NCBI GenBank assembly: GCA_016714535.1
Contig: JADKDR010000006.1
Span: forward strand, 372,001 to 436,000
DNA from: Bacteroidota bacterium
Lineage (GTDB): Bacteria > Bacteroidota > Bacteroidia > AKYH767-A > OLB10
DNA: 64,000 bases
Reading direction: 5' to 3'
The position numbers and the translations under genes are program-made. Shown piece after piece: positions 1 to 9,560 of this stretch (its first letter is position 1; each line of letters begins with the position of its first letter). The notes beneath the pieces were generated by a model. It did no database searches. It worked only from the letters and a program-made list of their open reading frames with translations, and was not told the origin of the DNA.

Positions 1-959
1 ACAAACTCCACATCAAATTCTTTAATCGTACTCACGAGCACCTCCTCATTTACGGTATTCATGCGCATATAGTAACAACCATCAATTGATCTGCGCGACT
101 GCTCGGGTTTGGCATAAAATCCACCAACTACTATTTCATTATTTTTTCCTGTGGCAAACGAAACCGATTTTACAAACTGTCCATTTTTGATTTTGATTTC
201 AAAATCAGATTTTTGAGCACCCTTATCTCTAAAGCTTATGATACGATAAGAAAAATTCTGTTCTCCTTTTTTATTTTCATCTTTATATAATTTGCCCAGC
301 AGATAGGTGTTTCCGTCATTATCTATTTTCCAATCTTCGTGTACAAAAAGATCAACATTATATTTCCATTTTACTTCTTTATCCCATAAGGTATTTAGAT
401 CGGCATCCATCACTTTCATAAAAAAGTTTTCGTCTTCATTATCTTGCTGGGGCTTCTCACCTATAACAAGGAACTTGGTTTTGTCGCTTGACTGATAACA
501 GTAGAAGTCACCTGAATTATTTTTTTTCTCGAATGGAAAGTCCATAATTACTTTAGGCTCGCCAATAGGTTTCATGGTATTACGGTCCAAAGTAATAACC
601 TCAAAGCGCGATTTTTTTGCCTTATCATCGGCCACATAATACATGCAATACGCTTTGCCTGCCACAATATAATAACCGGTAAAGTATTGATGCAGCTTGG
701 TTTTTTCATTCTTATTTTCGAAAGCATAATACGACTGCTGTTTAAAATCCTTATCAAGTTTCATCAACTCATCGGTTAGTGCCATGCCATCTACAGACTT
801 TACTTTGGCATAATAGCCTGTCTCATCACTGGTAAGTACTTCGCAGGCCAGAATTAATGTTTTTTCAACAGTACCCCATGTAACTTTAGTGCCAGCAGGT
901 TGCGCATACATGGTTACCGTTACAAGCAGGCATACCAGTATCAGAGTCAATTTTTTCAT
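1..959 (-). CDS. secreted hypothetical protein, C-terminus outside window
   Basis: An open frame runs from an ATG at 957-959 to the left window edge without a stop, so the C-terminus is missing. The first 20 or so residues (MKKLTLILVCLLVTVTMYAQ) form a Sec signal peptide ending in the AQ cleavage context common in Bacteroidota. The following ~300 residues are polar, rich in Lys, Asp and Tyr, with repeated beta-strand-like stretches ending in 'YYIVAGKAYCMYYV' and 'GGFYAKPEQSRRS'. I recognise no family. It lies downstream of the BNR protein on the same strand but behind a hairpin terminator, so it is probably transcribed separately. Confidence 0.8.
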   Translation of the reverse strand, partial: MKKLTLILVCLLVTVTMYAQPAGTKVTWGTVEKTLILACEVLTSDETGYYAKVKSVDGMALTDELMKLDKDFKQQSYYAFENKNEKTKLHQYFTGYYIVAGKAYCMYYVADDKAKKSRFEVITLDRNTMKPIGEPKVIMDFPFEKKNNSGDFYCYQSSDKTKFLVIGEKPQQDNEDENFFMKVMDADLNTLWDKEVKWKYNVDLFVHEDWKIDNDGNTYLLGKLYKDENKKGEQNFSYRIISFRDKGAQKSDFEIKIKNGQFVKSVSFATGKNNEIVVGGFYAKPEQSRRSIDGCYYMRMNTVNEEVLVSTIKEFDVEF

Positions 960-1030
960 TTTTTAAATTTATTTAGAGTTTTTGCAAAAGTTGAAAATTA
1001 TCCTTCATCAAACAATACTTTTTTTCAATT

Positions 1031-1057
1031 AAAAAGGCCTGCATTTGCATGCAGGCC
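1031..1057 (-). terminator. rho-independent terminator after the BNR protein
   Basis: An 8-bp perfect stem (GGCCTGCA at 1036-1043, TGCAGGCC at 1050-1057) is followed, reading the minus strand, by a run of T. It sits 28 bp past the stop of the BNR-repeat gene. Confidence 0.8.
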
Positions 1058-1084
1058 AATTCTTTCAACCGGATAAACTATTGA

Positions 1085-3700
1085 TTATTGCTTAACCAAT
1101 TTCTTGCTTACCCAACTATCGTTTACAAGCATGTTAATAAAATAAACTCCGCCTGGCAATTGCGATAAATCGAACTGATAATAAGCTCCTGAAATAGCAG
1201 TAGGGTTAGTGATGTCCTGCATTTTTTCGCCAAGTGCATTTACAATGTTTACTTGCTGCAATTTAAATGATAGCTGCGAAGTAGATATATAGAATAACCC
1301 AGTTGCGGGGTTAGGAAAAATCGAAATTTCGGGGCTAATATCTGCCACATGAGGAGTGCCTGCGCTTACGCTAAACAAATCACTCTTCCATAACCCACGT
1401 CCAAATGTTGCAGCCCAGAGTTTATTATCCTGATAGGATATATCCAAATCGGCTACAACCACATTGGGCAACTGACTGCTAAACGGTAACCAATCACTCA
1501 TGTTATTGTCACGATAGAAAATGCCCACATCGGTTCCAACATAAACTCCATCAGCGCTACCGTTTTCATACACTATGCAGTTGGCTGGTACATTTGGCAG
1601 AGTGCCTGATATATTTGTAAAAGAGTTGCCTGCATTTGTAGTTTTAAAAACTTTATCGCCATTAGCATACCCACTCATGGTTACCCACATGTTACTCGGA
1701 TTGGTATTGCTTACCGCCAGGCCTGTAATATAAGATCCTGTATTACTAAGCACTACATATCCCCAACTTTGCCCACCATCTGTCGTTACAAAAAGTGTAT
1801 CGTTACTTGCGGTATAGATGTAGTTGCTGTTGGATGGTGCTATGGTTAATGTTAGTAATTTTGATGCTGACAAAGGAGGCGAAATGCTTGTCCACGAATT
1901 TCCACGATTGGTGCTTTTGTAAATGCGATCGTAGCCTGCATATATTGTTTGCGGGTTGCCGGGGTCAATAGCCATAGGCGTTATCCATCCACCGCTTTGC
2001 TGCCCTCCTGGCAAATTGCTTGATATGGTAGTTTGGGTGCTCCAATTATCAGTTGTGCGATACAAAACTCCTTGCGCATACGAAGCATATTGAATATTGT
2101 CGTTACTATAATCTATTTGACAATCCATGCCATCGCCACCGGTAACATCATTCCAGTTATTGCCTGAGAGTAGCTTGCTTCCATTGTCTTGTAAACCACA
2201 AATGACCTTGTTGCTTGTTTGTTGCGATACCCCAATGCGATATATTTCGCTGTTGGTAATGCCGTTACTTAAGTCTGACCACGACTGCCCGCTATTGGTA
2301 GTTTTATAAATGCCTCCATCGTTGCACTGAAACAAGATATTTGAATTAAGCGGATGAAAAGCAAGCGCGTGTTTGTCTGCATGCACCGTTGGCACTCCCG
2401 GATTTTGATACGTAGACCAATAATTTTGCAAAAAATAATTTGTACCACCATCGGGCGTAGCCCACAGGTTAACTCCACCTAACCAAATCTCGAGATAGTC
2501 GTTCGGATGCATTACATAACAAAGGTCGTAGGAGCCTTGCCCACCGCATCCTGTGGCACCTGCATCCCAATTAAGCATATTATAAGAACATGAGCCAAAT
2601 ATGTACGGATTCATTGTGAAACCGGCATCGTCACTGTAAATCATACCGGCCAATCCACCGGTTTCATCGGCAACAACAGCATCAAGTAAGTCAGGAAAAT
2701 TGGGAGTGACCGCCAAAGCTATTCTTGAATTTTGAGTCATAAATGTTTTTTGCATAAACGTGTTACCACCATTACTAGAAACAAATATTTGTGCATCGCC
2801 ATTAAATAAATCTTTGGTGGCCGCATAAATAATCTGTGGATTGTTAGGGTGAAACTCTAAATCGCAAAAATGGCCGGTAGCAACCTTGGTCCAGGCGGTG
2901 CCTGCATTGGTAGTTTTGTAAATGCCATCGCTGGCTGCAGCATATAATATTTGGGGATTGGAAGGGTTAATAATCAATCTGTTCAACAACTTTATTTGTT
3001 GCACATTCCAGTTTAATCCAGTGGTATTCCAGGTAGCGCCTCCATCAGTAGATTTGAGTACACCAATACTCTTGGTATCGCCCGTACCATAGTAATAGCT
3101 AAATCCTTGAAACGAAGCGGTACTTCCATTATTGCCATCGCCTGTGGCAATGTACATGATGTTTGCATTGTTAGGATTGATAGCAATATCTGTAATGCCA
3201 AGTACAGGTAGATCATCTGTGTTGGTAGTCCAGGTTTGTCCACCATCTGTAGTTTTCCATAATCCGCCTGCAGGAGTGCCTACCCAAAAGGTATTTGCTT
3301 GTGTTGGATGGAATCCGATGCAACTAATTCGGCCTATACCCGAATAACCTCCTGGTGAATTATTAGGCCCTTTCGAAATCCAATTCCCTTGGAATTGCTG
3401 CGTTGTTTTTTCATGGAGATCTGCATGTTGCAACTTATACTTTTCCCACTCTTCAAAATTTACTGTTGGGGCAGGGTAAGTGCCAGTCTTTCCTAGACGT
3501 TGCTCCCAATACCACTCCCATCGCCTGAATATCTTGTACCCACTTCCCTTTTCCACTTCGTGAGTGAGGTAGTAATCGTTAAATGCCTTTTGCACTTCGG
3601 CAAATGTTTTTGGATTTTGCTGATGTATAAACTTAGCATGTGGTTGTGCTAATATCTTAGCACTGATAAAAACTAAAAGAATTAATAGTGATTTTTTCAT
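1085..3700 (-). CDS. secreted BNR/sortilin-type beta-propeller protein with T9SS sorting domain
   Basis: The 871-residue product starts with a signal peptide (MKKSLLILLVFISAKILAQ). From about residue 140 it carries many Asp-box motifs of the form S/T-x-D/N-x-G-x-T/S-W, for example TTDGGQTW, STDGGATW and TTNSGQSW. These are the hallmark of BNR/VPS10-like beta-propellers. The last ~75 residues (IFPNPATG, then GGVYFINM, ending KKLVKQ) are a type A T9SS C-terminal domain, so the protein should be exported through the outer membrane and either released or anchored. Family relatives are often called sialidase- or exo-alpha-sialidase-like, but no catalytic site can be assigned. A hairpin terminator follows. 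The start is the ATG just before the signal peptide. Confidence 0.88.
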   Translation of the reverse strand: MKKSLLILLVFISAKILAQPHAKFIHQQNPKTFAEVQKAFNDYYLTHEVEKGSGYKIFRRWEWYWEQRLGKTGTYPAPTVNFEEWEKYKLQHADLHEKTTQQFQGNWISKGPNNSPGGYSGIGRISCIGFHPTQANTFWVGTPAGGLWKTTDGGQTWTTNTDDLPVLGITDIAINPNNANIMYIATGDGNNGSTASFQGFSYYYGTGDTKSIGVLKSTDGGATWNTTGLNWNVQQIKLLNRLIINPSNPQILYAAASDGIYKTTNAGTAWTKVATGHFCDLEFHPNNPQIIYAATKDLFNGDAQIFVSSNGGNTFMQKTFMTQNSRIALAVTPNFPDLLDAVVADETGGLAGMIYSDDAGFTMNPYIFGSCSYNMLNWDAGATGCGGQGSYDLCYVMHPNDYLEIWLGGVNLWATPDGGTNYFLQNYWSTYQNPGVPTVHADKHALAFHPLNSNILFQCNDGGIYKTTNSGQSWSDLSNGITNSEIYRIGVSQQTSNKVICGLQDNGSKLLSGNNWNDVTGGDGMDCQIDYSNDNIQYASYAQGVLYRTTDNWSTQTTISSNLPGGQQSGGWITPMAIDPGNPQTIYAGYDRIYKSTNRGNSWTSISPPLSASKLLTLTIAPSNSNYIYTASNDTLFVTTDGGQSWGYVVLSNTGSYITGLAVSNTNPSNMWVTMSGYANGDKVFKTTNAGNSFTNISGTLPNVPANCIVYENGSADGVYVGTDVGIFYRDNNMSDWLPFSSQLPNVVVADLDISYQDNKLWAATFGRGLWKSDLFSVSAGTPHVADISPEISIFPNPATGLFYISTSQLSFKLQQVNIVNALGEKMQDITNPTAISGAYYQFDLSQLPGGVYFINMLVNDSWVSKKLVKQ

Positions 3701-3783
3701 AAAGCAAAAATTTAGCTCAAAAGTAAACCCCTATGCCTTAAAGAAGAATCACGAGAACTCGGGATATGATTAAAACGAACATC

Positions 3784-3812
3784 AAAAAAAAAGACACCGC
3801 ATGGGTGTCTTT
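3784..3812 (-). terminator. rho-independent terminator after tatA
   Basis: An 8-bp stem (AAGACACC at 3791-3798, GGTGTCTT at 3804-3811) with a 5-nt loop is followed on the minus strand by nine T (A run at 3784-3792). It lies 22 bp after the tatA stop. Confidence 0.8.
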
Positions 3813-3833
3813 AACTTATAGCTTTATACTAAT

Positions 3834-4028
3834 TTATTTTACTTCTTCTTCTTTCTTTTCTTCAAGTTTGCCCGAAGAAGCATCTTTAAATTCGCGTATA
3901 CCGCGCCCCAGGCCGCGCGCAAGTTCGGGTATCTTACGACCACCAAACAACAGTAACAATGCCACAATGATTAACGTTATTTCGGTAGCTCCTAACCCTA
4001 ACATTCCTAAAAGGACGGTGTTTAACAT
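3834..4028 (-). CDS. tatA: Sec-independent protein translocase TatA/TatE
   Basis: The 64-residue protein has one N-terminal transmembrane helix (LGMLGLGATEITLIIVALLL), the FG hinge, and an amphipathic helix (FGGRKIPELARGLG). A charged tail rich in Glu and Lys follows. This is the full TatA architecture at normal length. The frame stays open further upstream, but the methionine at 4026-4028 places the membrane helix at the N-terminus as in the family, so I choose it. TatA forms the pore of the twin-arginine pathway, which exports folded proteins across the inner membrane. No tatC is nearby. It is encoded alone downstream of the SusD gene, with its own terminator. Confidence 0.92.
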   Translation of the reverse strand: MLNTVLLGMLGLGATEITLIIVALLLLFGGRKIPELARGLGRGIREFKDASSGKLEEKKEEEVK

Positions 4029-4191
4029 TTTATTGTTTTTTTTAAATTTAACGGCATAAAGGTAAGCATTTAATTGAGATAGCAGCAAACCTGCGCATTT
4101 ATAACCGCTCAAAACATGGTTTTACACGTATTAATTATCACGAAAATAACTTTTATGATTTCAAATGGGATAAGTATCAAGGCGTTCTGTA

Positions 4192-5853
4192 CTAATTCAT
4201 CCACCAAACCTTTTGATTGAGGTTATTGCCTGATGTTCCATAGGCTGCGCTCCAACTTGCCAGGTTATAACTTAGCTCAGTTGGTGGAATAGGAAATCGA
4301 AACACATTTAACGGTGCACTCCCCTGCCTTGGTGTAGCCATGGTTCTTCGTGCAAGTGAGAATGCTTCTTGCGGTTGGCGAAAAAAGTCAATATAACTTT
4401 GCTCGTAAATTTCTTCAAGCTTTTGTTCAGCGGTACCAAACCAAAAGCTCAAATTATTTTGAACCGAAAAAAAGTCGAGGTTGGCAGGAACATTAATATT
4501 AGTTGCAAAAGTGGCACCTAGAGGAAGCTTTGAGTTGGTCATCACGTACTGCCAAAAGGTTAACGATGACTGTATACCATCTAAGAAGGCAGTAGCTGCC
4601 AGTCCTTCGTCCTTTGCCACACCAATACCGCGCATATACGCCTCGGCACGCAAAAACAAAACTTCGGCACCACTCATTAATAGCTCAGGTTGGTAATCCA
4701 TATCGCGCACCAGATAATAATTTACAGGCGAATATTTACAATCTGTTCCTTTTACTGCATACGCAATATCGCGTTGATAGTCGTATGGAATACCTCCATC
4801 AGGAATACCGGTAGCAGGATCGTTGTAATACGGCACCCATTTGTTATCAATATTGGTTTCGAAAAAGTAATACGCACGTGGATCGTAAATTCCGCTTCCA
4901 TCCACACTATCATGCTTAGCAAGCAAGCGCCACATATTGGTGCCCATGCGTGCATCCTTCGATTGATTAAAAGCCCAACCCTTGCTTTCGTTTCTATACC
5001 CCAGCTTAAATGGCCAAATAGCAGCAGTTTCATTTTGCGGGTCATTTGCCAACTGCCCAAACTCATTTATTCCTAAACATGGTCTGTTGTTTTCAATTAT
5101 ATCTTTTATCATCTGACCTGCAAGCAGCGGTTCCTTATTTGCCATGCGCATAGCATATCGCAGGCGCAACGAGTTCGACAATTTCCGCCACTTCTTCATA
5201 TCTCCATAAAAGAGGTTATCAAATTTTTTAAACGTGAGAAAAGGGTCGCGATTAACTGCGGTATCGTTTATGTTTTCGTGGCACCATTTCAAATCGTCTA
5301 ATAAGGCTTTATAAATTTCTTGTTGCGAATCGAACCCGGGATGGGTTTGGGTAGCATCTTGAAATCCATATCCTGCCTGGCTGAATGGAATATCGCCAAA
5401 TAGGTCAGTTACCTTAAATGTTTTTAAAGCAAGCACCACCTTCATCATTGCTTGCATATTTTTTATTTCGGGCTGTGCAATGTCTTGCGCATTAAATCGC
5501 TTCTCTAATTCGCGCAGCGCAGGCAGGGTGGTATAATAATTACTCCATATGGCTTCGGTGCCAAGCGTGTAGTTTACCCAGCGCACTTGCGGCAGCGCAA
5601 TTTGTTGCGTTTGAAGTTGTAGTACCGAAAGATTCACATAAAGTTGTTCATTCCACTCCGGTTGTAAAGAACGTAAGGCCGAATTAAACAAAGAGCCATC
5701 ACTTGCCGAGGTGAAGCCGTTGGGATTTTTATTTATCTCCTCAAAATCTTTGCGGCAACCGCATATTACAACAACCAGGAGTGTAACTAGGAGTGTATAT
5801 GTTTTGAATGATTTTATTTTAATTTTAACGGTCATGTTGTTTTTCAATTTCAT
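4192..5853 (-). CDS. SusD/RagB-family nutrient-binding outer-membrane lipoprotein
   Basis: This 553-residue protein has a lipoprotein signal with the acceptor Cys near residue 33 (VVICGCRKDFEEINKNPN), the typical start of mature SusD-like proteins. It then has TPR-rich sequence, including 'LFGDIPFSQAGYG' and 'EVLFLRAEAYMRG', motifs of the SusD-like_2 group. SusD-type lipoproteins sit on the cell surface and lid the partner SusC channel during import of glycans or peptides. The partner gene lies 139 bp upstream on the same strand, so the two form one operon. A second in-frame Met at residue 7 is an alternative start. No adjacent enzyme reveals the substrate. Confidence 0.93.
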   Translation of the reverse strand: MKLKNNMTVKIKIKSFKTYTLLVTLLVVVICGCRKDFEEINKNPNGFTSASDGSLFNSALRSLQPEWNEQLYVNLSVLQLQTQQIALPQVRWVNYTLGTEAIWSNYYTTLPALRELEKRFNAQDIAQPEIKNMQAMMKVVLALKTFKVTDLFGDIPFSQAGYGFQDATQTHPGFDSQQEIYKALLDDLKWCHENINDTAVNRDPFLTFKKFDNLFYGDMKKWRKLSNSLRLRYAMRMANKEPLLAGQMIKDIIENNRPCLGINEFGQLANDPQNETAAIWPFKLGYRNESKGWAFNQSKDARMGTNMWRLLAKHDSVDGSGIYDPRAYYFFETNIDNKWVPYYNDPATGIPDGGIPYDYQRDIAYAVKGTDCKYSPVNYYLVRDMDYQPELLMSGAEVLFLRAEAYMRGIGVAKDEGLAATAFLDGIQSSLTFWQYVMTNSKLPLGATFATNINVPANLDFFSVQNNLSFWFGTAEQKLEEIYEQSYIDFFRQPQEAFSLARRTMATPRQGSAPLNVFRFPIPPTELSYNLASWSAAYGTSGNNLNQKVWWMN

Positions 5854-5992
5854 TGGTGGTTATTCAAACAAAAAATTATTTTAATCTTTTTTATCTTTTA
5901 TTGTTTACTAGTTAATCAGTATGACTTTCGGCATAAGAACTATCGTGGCATGCCTTCATTTATCATCTACCGTATTTAATTTGCTATTCATA

Positions 5993-8900
5993 TTAAAATC
6001 GTGCATTTATACTTACGGTAAAACTTCTCACACCGGGCAAAGCTCCCCACTCAAGGCCCTGGGCATTGCCGGCACCTATGGTTCCTTCAGGATTAATATT
6101 ATCAGGAAGTGTGGTATAAATATAAAACAAATCGCGGGCGGTGAATGCAATGCTCATATCCTGCAATACACGAGTGCGTTGCACCATTCGCGCAGGCAAT
6201 TGCCATGCAAGGGTTACCTCACGAAACTTAACCCATGTATTTTCAACAATGCCTGGTTTGGTAAGAAAATTTCCCCACCCTCCGGCATTAGGCATATACT
6301 TATAGATATAATTAACTACCGTAGTATTAGGAGTTCCATCGGCATGTACTCCTTCTAATATTACTCCTGTATTGGTAATATTTCCATTAGCATCGGTGTA
6401 AGGAAGCCCTCCGCCATCGCGCTCTTCAAGGGTAGCTGGGCTTTGTCCGGTTTGTAAGCCGGTAACGTAACTACCACTGTATATGTCGCCACCCCATTTG
6501 GTATCAATTAGGGTACTAAGTGTAAGTGAGCGATAGCGCCATGCAGTATTCCATCCACCAATAAATAATGGTGAGGCATTGCCAACAGGCACCCTTGTTG
6601 GTGTAAGCAAATATCGGGTACCATCATCACTCACCACAGGTTTCTCATCTTTATAAACATAATCCCAACCTACAATAGTTCCAAAATCATCACCTTCCTG
6701 CAAGGCTATTTGCGGGCCATTCTCTCCCCAGATGTCGGCAAGAATATAGGTATCGGCATAATCGCCTAGGCTGACAACCGTATTGCGATTGCGTGCATAA
6801 TTTAATCCAGTCTTGATACTAAAATTATTGCGTTGTATTACGGTGGCATTTAATATTATTTCAACTCCTTTATTGGAAATGATTCCTTCGTTAATTAAAG
6901 CTGTAGCTGCACCTGCCGAAGTAGGAACCGGTGTGCGAATAATCTGATCGAAAGCATATTTATAATAGTAAGTCAAATCAAGCGTGATGAAATCCTTGAA
7001 AAAACCAAGGCTAGTGCCTATCTCGTAACTGTTGACACGCTGTGGCTTGAGCGATATAGGTGGTATTACCGCAGGAAAAGACGATGCTTGTTGCCCACCA
7101 TATAAAGAGGTCTTATAATAAAATTCTGTTTGATAAGGATCGGTATCAGTAGCAGTTTGTGCTGCGCCTCCACGAACTTTACAAAAACTCAATATTTTAT
7201 TACTCCATTTTAAAGCATCAGACAAAATAAAACTCAAAGATGCTCCGGGATAAAAATATGAGTTAGCATTTTGCGGTAAGGTTGACGACCAATCATTACG
7301 ACCTGTTACTTGCAAAAATAAATAGTCATGTAACGACACATTCATAAATGAGTAAAACGAATTGATGCGCTTACGATAAAAATTAGTAACCGGCAACAAG
7401 GTTGCCGGATCATCGCCAAGCGAAGCTACAGTAACGTTTCCATCAGCATCAGTTCCATAAATAGTTGGAGTAAAATTACTCAGGCTATACCAGTTAGGAA
7501 AATACCAACGCCCTGATTGCGCTCTTACATTTTGCATGTTACGCGACCAACTTGAACCACCTAAACTCCAACTAACATTAATGGGCTTTCTAAACAGGCT
7601 ATCCTTTTTTGCTGTGAGCAGCCACTCTCCATTGACACTGCGGTCGCGCTGCAATTGCTGTGCATAATACCCGTCCTGCAACCCGATTAAGTCTGTAGGT
7701 TTATTTTTTGTTTCATATTCATCACTTGTATTATCAAGACCGGTAAGGCAACTAAGCGATAGCCACTTACTAATGTTATAATTCAAGGTAAGACCTCCAA
7801 TTAATTTGTTTCGATTAAGTGTCGTGTTATTATTAAAATAATTCCACCAAATATTATTGTCGATATAATTGTAGGGATATCCTATATTAGGATTTTGAGT
7901 GCCATTAGAAAGCGCATAGGCATCGAGGTCTTCGCCCAAATAACTTCGTGGCCATGAGTACAGCAGGGCTTTGTTTATAGAGTTAGCATCGTCTCCCTGC
8001 AAGGGGCTATTTAGTCTATCGAAAAGCGCGTATGAAAGCGCCAGACCAAGTGTCACCTTATCAGTAACCTTCATAGTAGTATTGGTGCTGATGGTGGTTT
8101 GGCTAAAGTTACTGTTGTATATAATAGGTGTATTGGTGTTACGGCTAAACGAAAAGCGCATGCTACCGGCATCTCCTGCCCCTTCTACCGACACATTATG
8201 CATCACATTTTGGCCGTTTCGAAAAGGCAATCTCAAGTTATCGGGTTGTGCTTCCCAGGCGCGCATCTTACCATCCCACCAACGTATATACTCACCGTTA
8301 TAAGCCGGTCCCCACGAAACTGCTGTGCCAGGATAACCAAACTTTGGATCGGTACTAAGCGAAGGTGTCATTGGTACGCTGTCACTGCCATATTCAAAAT
8401 CAGGCGACCCAAGGTCGGCACGAGGAGCCCCACCACCATATTTATTTTGCACCTCGCGATAGCGAAACGGACGCATGGTTTTATACATCATGGTATAGGA
8501 GGCGCCAATGCCTTTGTGCTTGCGGCCTTTGCGGGTAGTTATCAAAATTACACCATTGGCACCACGCGAGCCATAAAGGGCACTTGCGGCTCCGCCTTTA
8601 AGCACATTAATATCTTCTACATCGGCCATGTTTATGTTGTTAATGGCGCTACCCCAATCACGCCCACGACCTATATCGGTAAGGCCGGGATCGTTGTTCA
8701 TGGGCATACCATCTATAACAATGAGTGGCTGGTTGTTACCATCAATGCTATTATTGCCGCGAATGGTGATACGTGTTGTGCCTCCATCTACTCCATCGGG
8801 GTTAGTAACTTGTACACCTGCAGCCTTGCCACTAAGGGCGTTAATTATATTAGGTGCATTGCTCTGCTGTATCTCATTGCCTCCAATTTTTTCGGTGGCA

Positions 8901-9259
8901 TACCCCAACTCGCGCTTTTGGCGCGATACACCTAAAGCCGTTACCACTACTTCGCCCAACTGCTTGCGATTGGTTGTAAGATACACTTGCATGTTGCCAC
9001 CCAGCTGAGCCGGTAAACGAAGTGTTTCGTAGCCCACAAAACTAAAAATAATGGTGTCTGTTGTTTTTACACTCTGCAATGAAAATTTACCGGCAACATC
9101 GGTGATGGTGCCATTGGTTGTAGCATATACTGCCACCGTTACAAAGGGGAGTGGTTGCTTATCATCGGCACCATAAACAGTACCTTGCACAGTGCTTTGT
9201 GCGTGGGCAATATTTATTGCAATGCCCAATAAGATTAAAATGCGAAACAAGTGTTTCAT
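5993..9259 (-). CDS. SusC/RagA-family TonB-linked outer-membrane transporter
   Basis: The 1088-residue protein begins with a signal peptide (MKHLFRILILLGIAINIAHAQ) at an ATG at 9257-9259. An upstream extension of the frame would place 25 odd residues before that signal, so I reject it. Next come a carboxypeptidase-regulatory-like beta-sandwich (about residues 22-105, 'GTVYGADDKQPLPFVTVAVY'), a TonB plug ('QPLIVIDGMPMNNDPG', 'INVLKGGAASALYGSRGANG'), and a long beta-barrel. This is a normal full-length SusC. It works with the downstream SusD lipoprotein as an energised importer. The regulatory-like domain is almost identical in DNA to a fragment near 12.0-12.3 kb. Confidence 0.95.
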   Translation of the reverse strand: MKHLFRILILLGIAINIAHAQSTVQGTVYGADDKQPLPFVTVAVYATTNGTITDVAGKFSLQSVKTTDTIIFSFVGYETLRLPAQLGGNMQVYLTTNRKQLGEVVVTALGVSRQKRELGYATEKIGGNEIQQSNAPNIINALSGKAAGVQVTNPDGVDGGTTRITIRGNNSIDGNNQPLIVIDGMPMNNDPGLTDIGRGRDWGSAINNINMADVEDINVLKGGAASALYGSRGANGVILITTRKGRKHKGIGASYTMMYKTMRPFRYREVQNKYGGGAPRADLGSPDFEYGSDSVPMTPSLSTDPKFGYPGTAVSWGPAYNGEYIRWWDGKMRAWEAQPDNLRLPFRNGQNVMHNVSVEGAGDAGSMRFSFSRNTNTPIIYNSNFSQTTISTNTTMKVTDKVTLGLALSYALFDRLNSPLQGDDANSINKALLYSWPRSYLGEDLDAYALSNGTQNPNIGYPYNYIDNNIWWNYFNNNTTLNRNKLIGGLTLNYNISKWLSLSCLTGLDNTSDEYETKNKPTDLIGLQDGYYAQQLQRDRSVNGEWLLTAKKDSLFRKPINVSWSLGGSSWSRNMQNVRAQSGRWYFPNWYSLSNFTPTIYGTDADGNVTVASLGDDPATLLPVTNFYRKRINSFYSFMNVSLHDYLFLQVTGRNDWSSTLPQNANSYFYPGASLSFILSDALKWSNKILSFCKVRGGAAQTATDTDPYQTEFYYKTSLYGGQQASSFPAVIPPISLKPQRVNSYEIGTSLGFFKDFITLDLTYYYKYAFDQIIRTPVPTSAGAATALINEGIISNKGVEIILNATVIQRNNFSIKTGLNYARNRNTVVSLGDYADTYILADIWGENGPQIALQEGDDFGTIVGWDYVYKDEKPVVSDDGTRYLLTPTRVPVGNASPLFIGGWNTAWRYRSLTLSTLIDTKWGGDIYSGSYVTGLQTGQSPATLEERDGGGLPYTDANGNITNTGVILEGVHADGTPNTTVVNYIYKYMPNAGGWGNFLTKPGIVENTWVKFREVTLAWQLPARMVQRTRVLQDMSIAFTARDLFYIYTTLPDNINPEGTIGAGNAQGLEWGALPGVRSFTVSINARF
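8963..9199 (-). repeat. SusC N-domain segment duplicated at 12034-12270
   Basis: These 237 bp match 12034-12270 in the same orientation with about three differences by eye. They encode the regulatory-like domain of the SusC protein. Confidence 0.9.
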
Positions 9260-9560
9260 AAGTTGAGAAGGAAAATTGTGTGCGGCTAAAGTAATGAAAT
9301 ATTGATTTGAAAGGGTAGAAGGATAAGGATGCATTACTTAAACATTATATCGGTATAGGAGATGTATTAATCAGAACCTAGGAGGCTCAAAACTTTTACT
9401 GCAAATCAAAGGAGTCCCATGGCTTAATGGAATATCACAAAAAACATTTCCATTTTTAAAGTAAAAAATTTCTATGGTCAAAATGTAAGGGGTAAGAATT
9501 AGTTTTTACATTTATGCCGCTATTACCTATCTAACTGCCATCTAACTACTTAATTAAACT

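Noticed and set aside
8099..8935. A long plus-strand open frame (278 codons) opposite the SusC gene.
   Set aside because: It is a mirror frame of a strongly conserved SusC barrel/plug region and has no recognisable domain.
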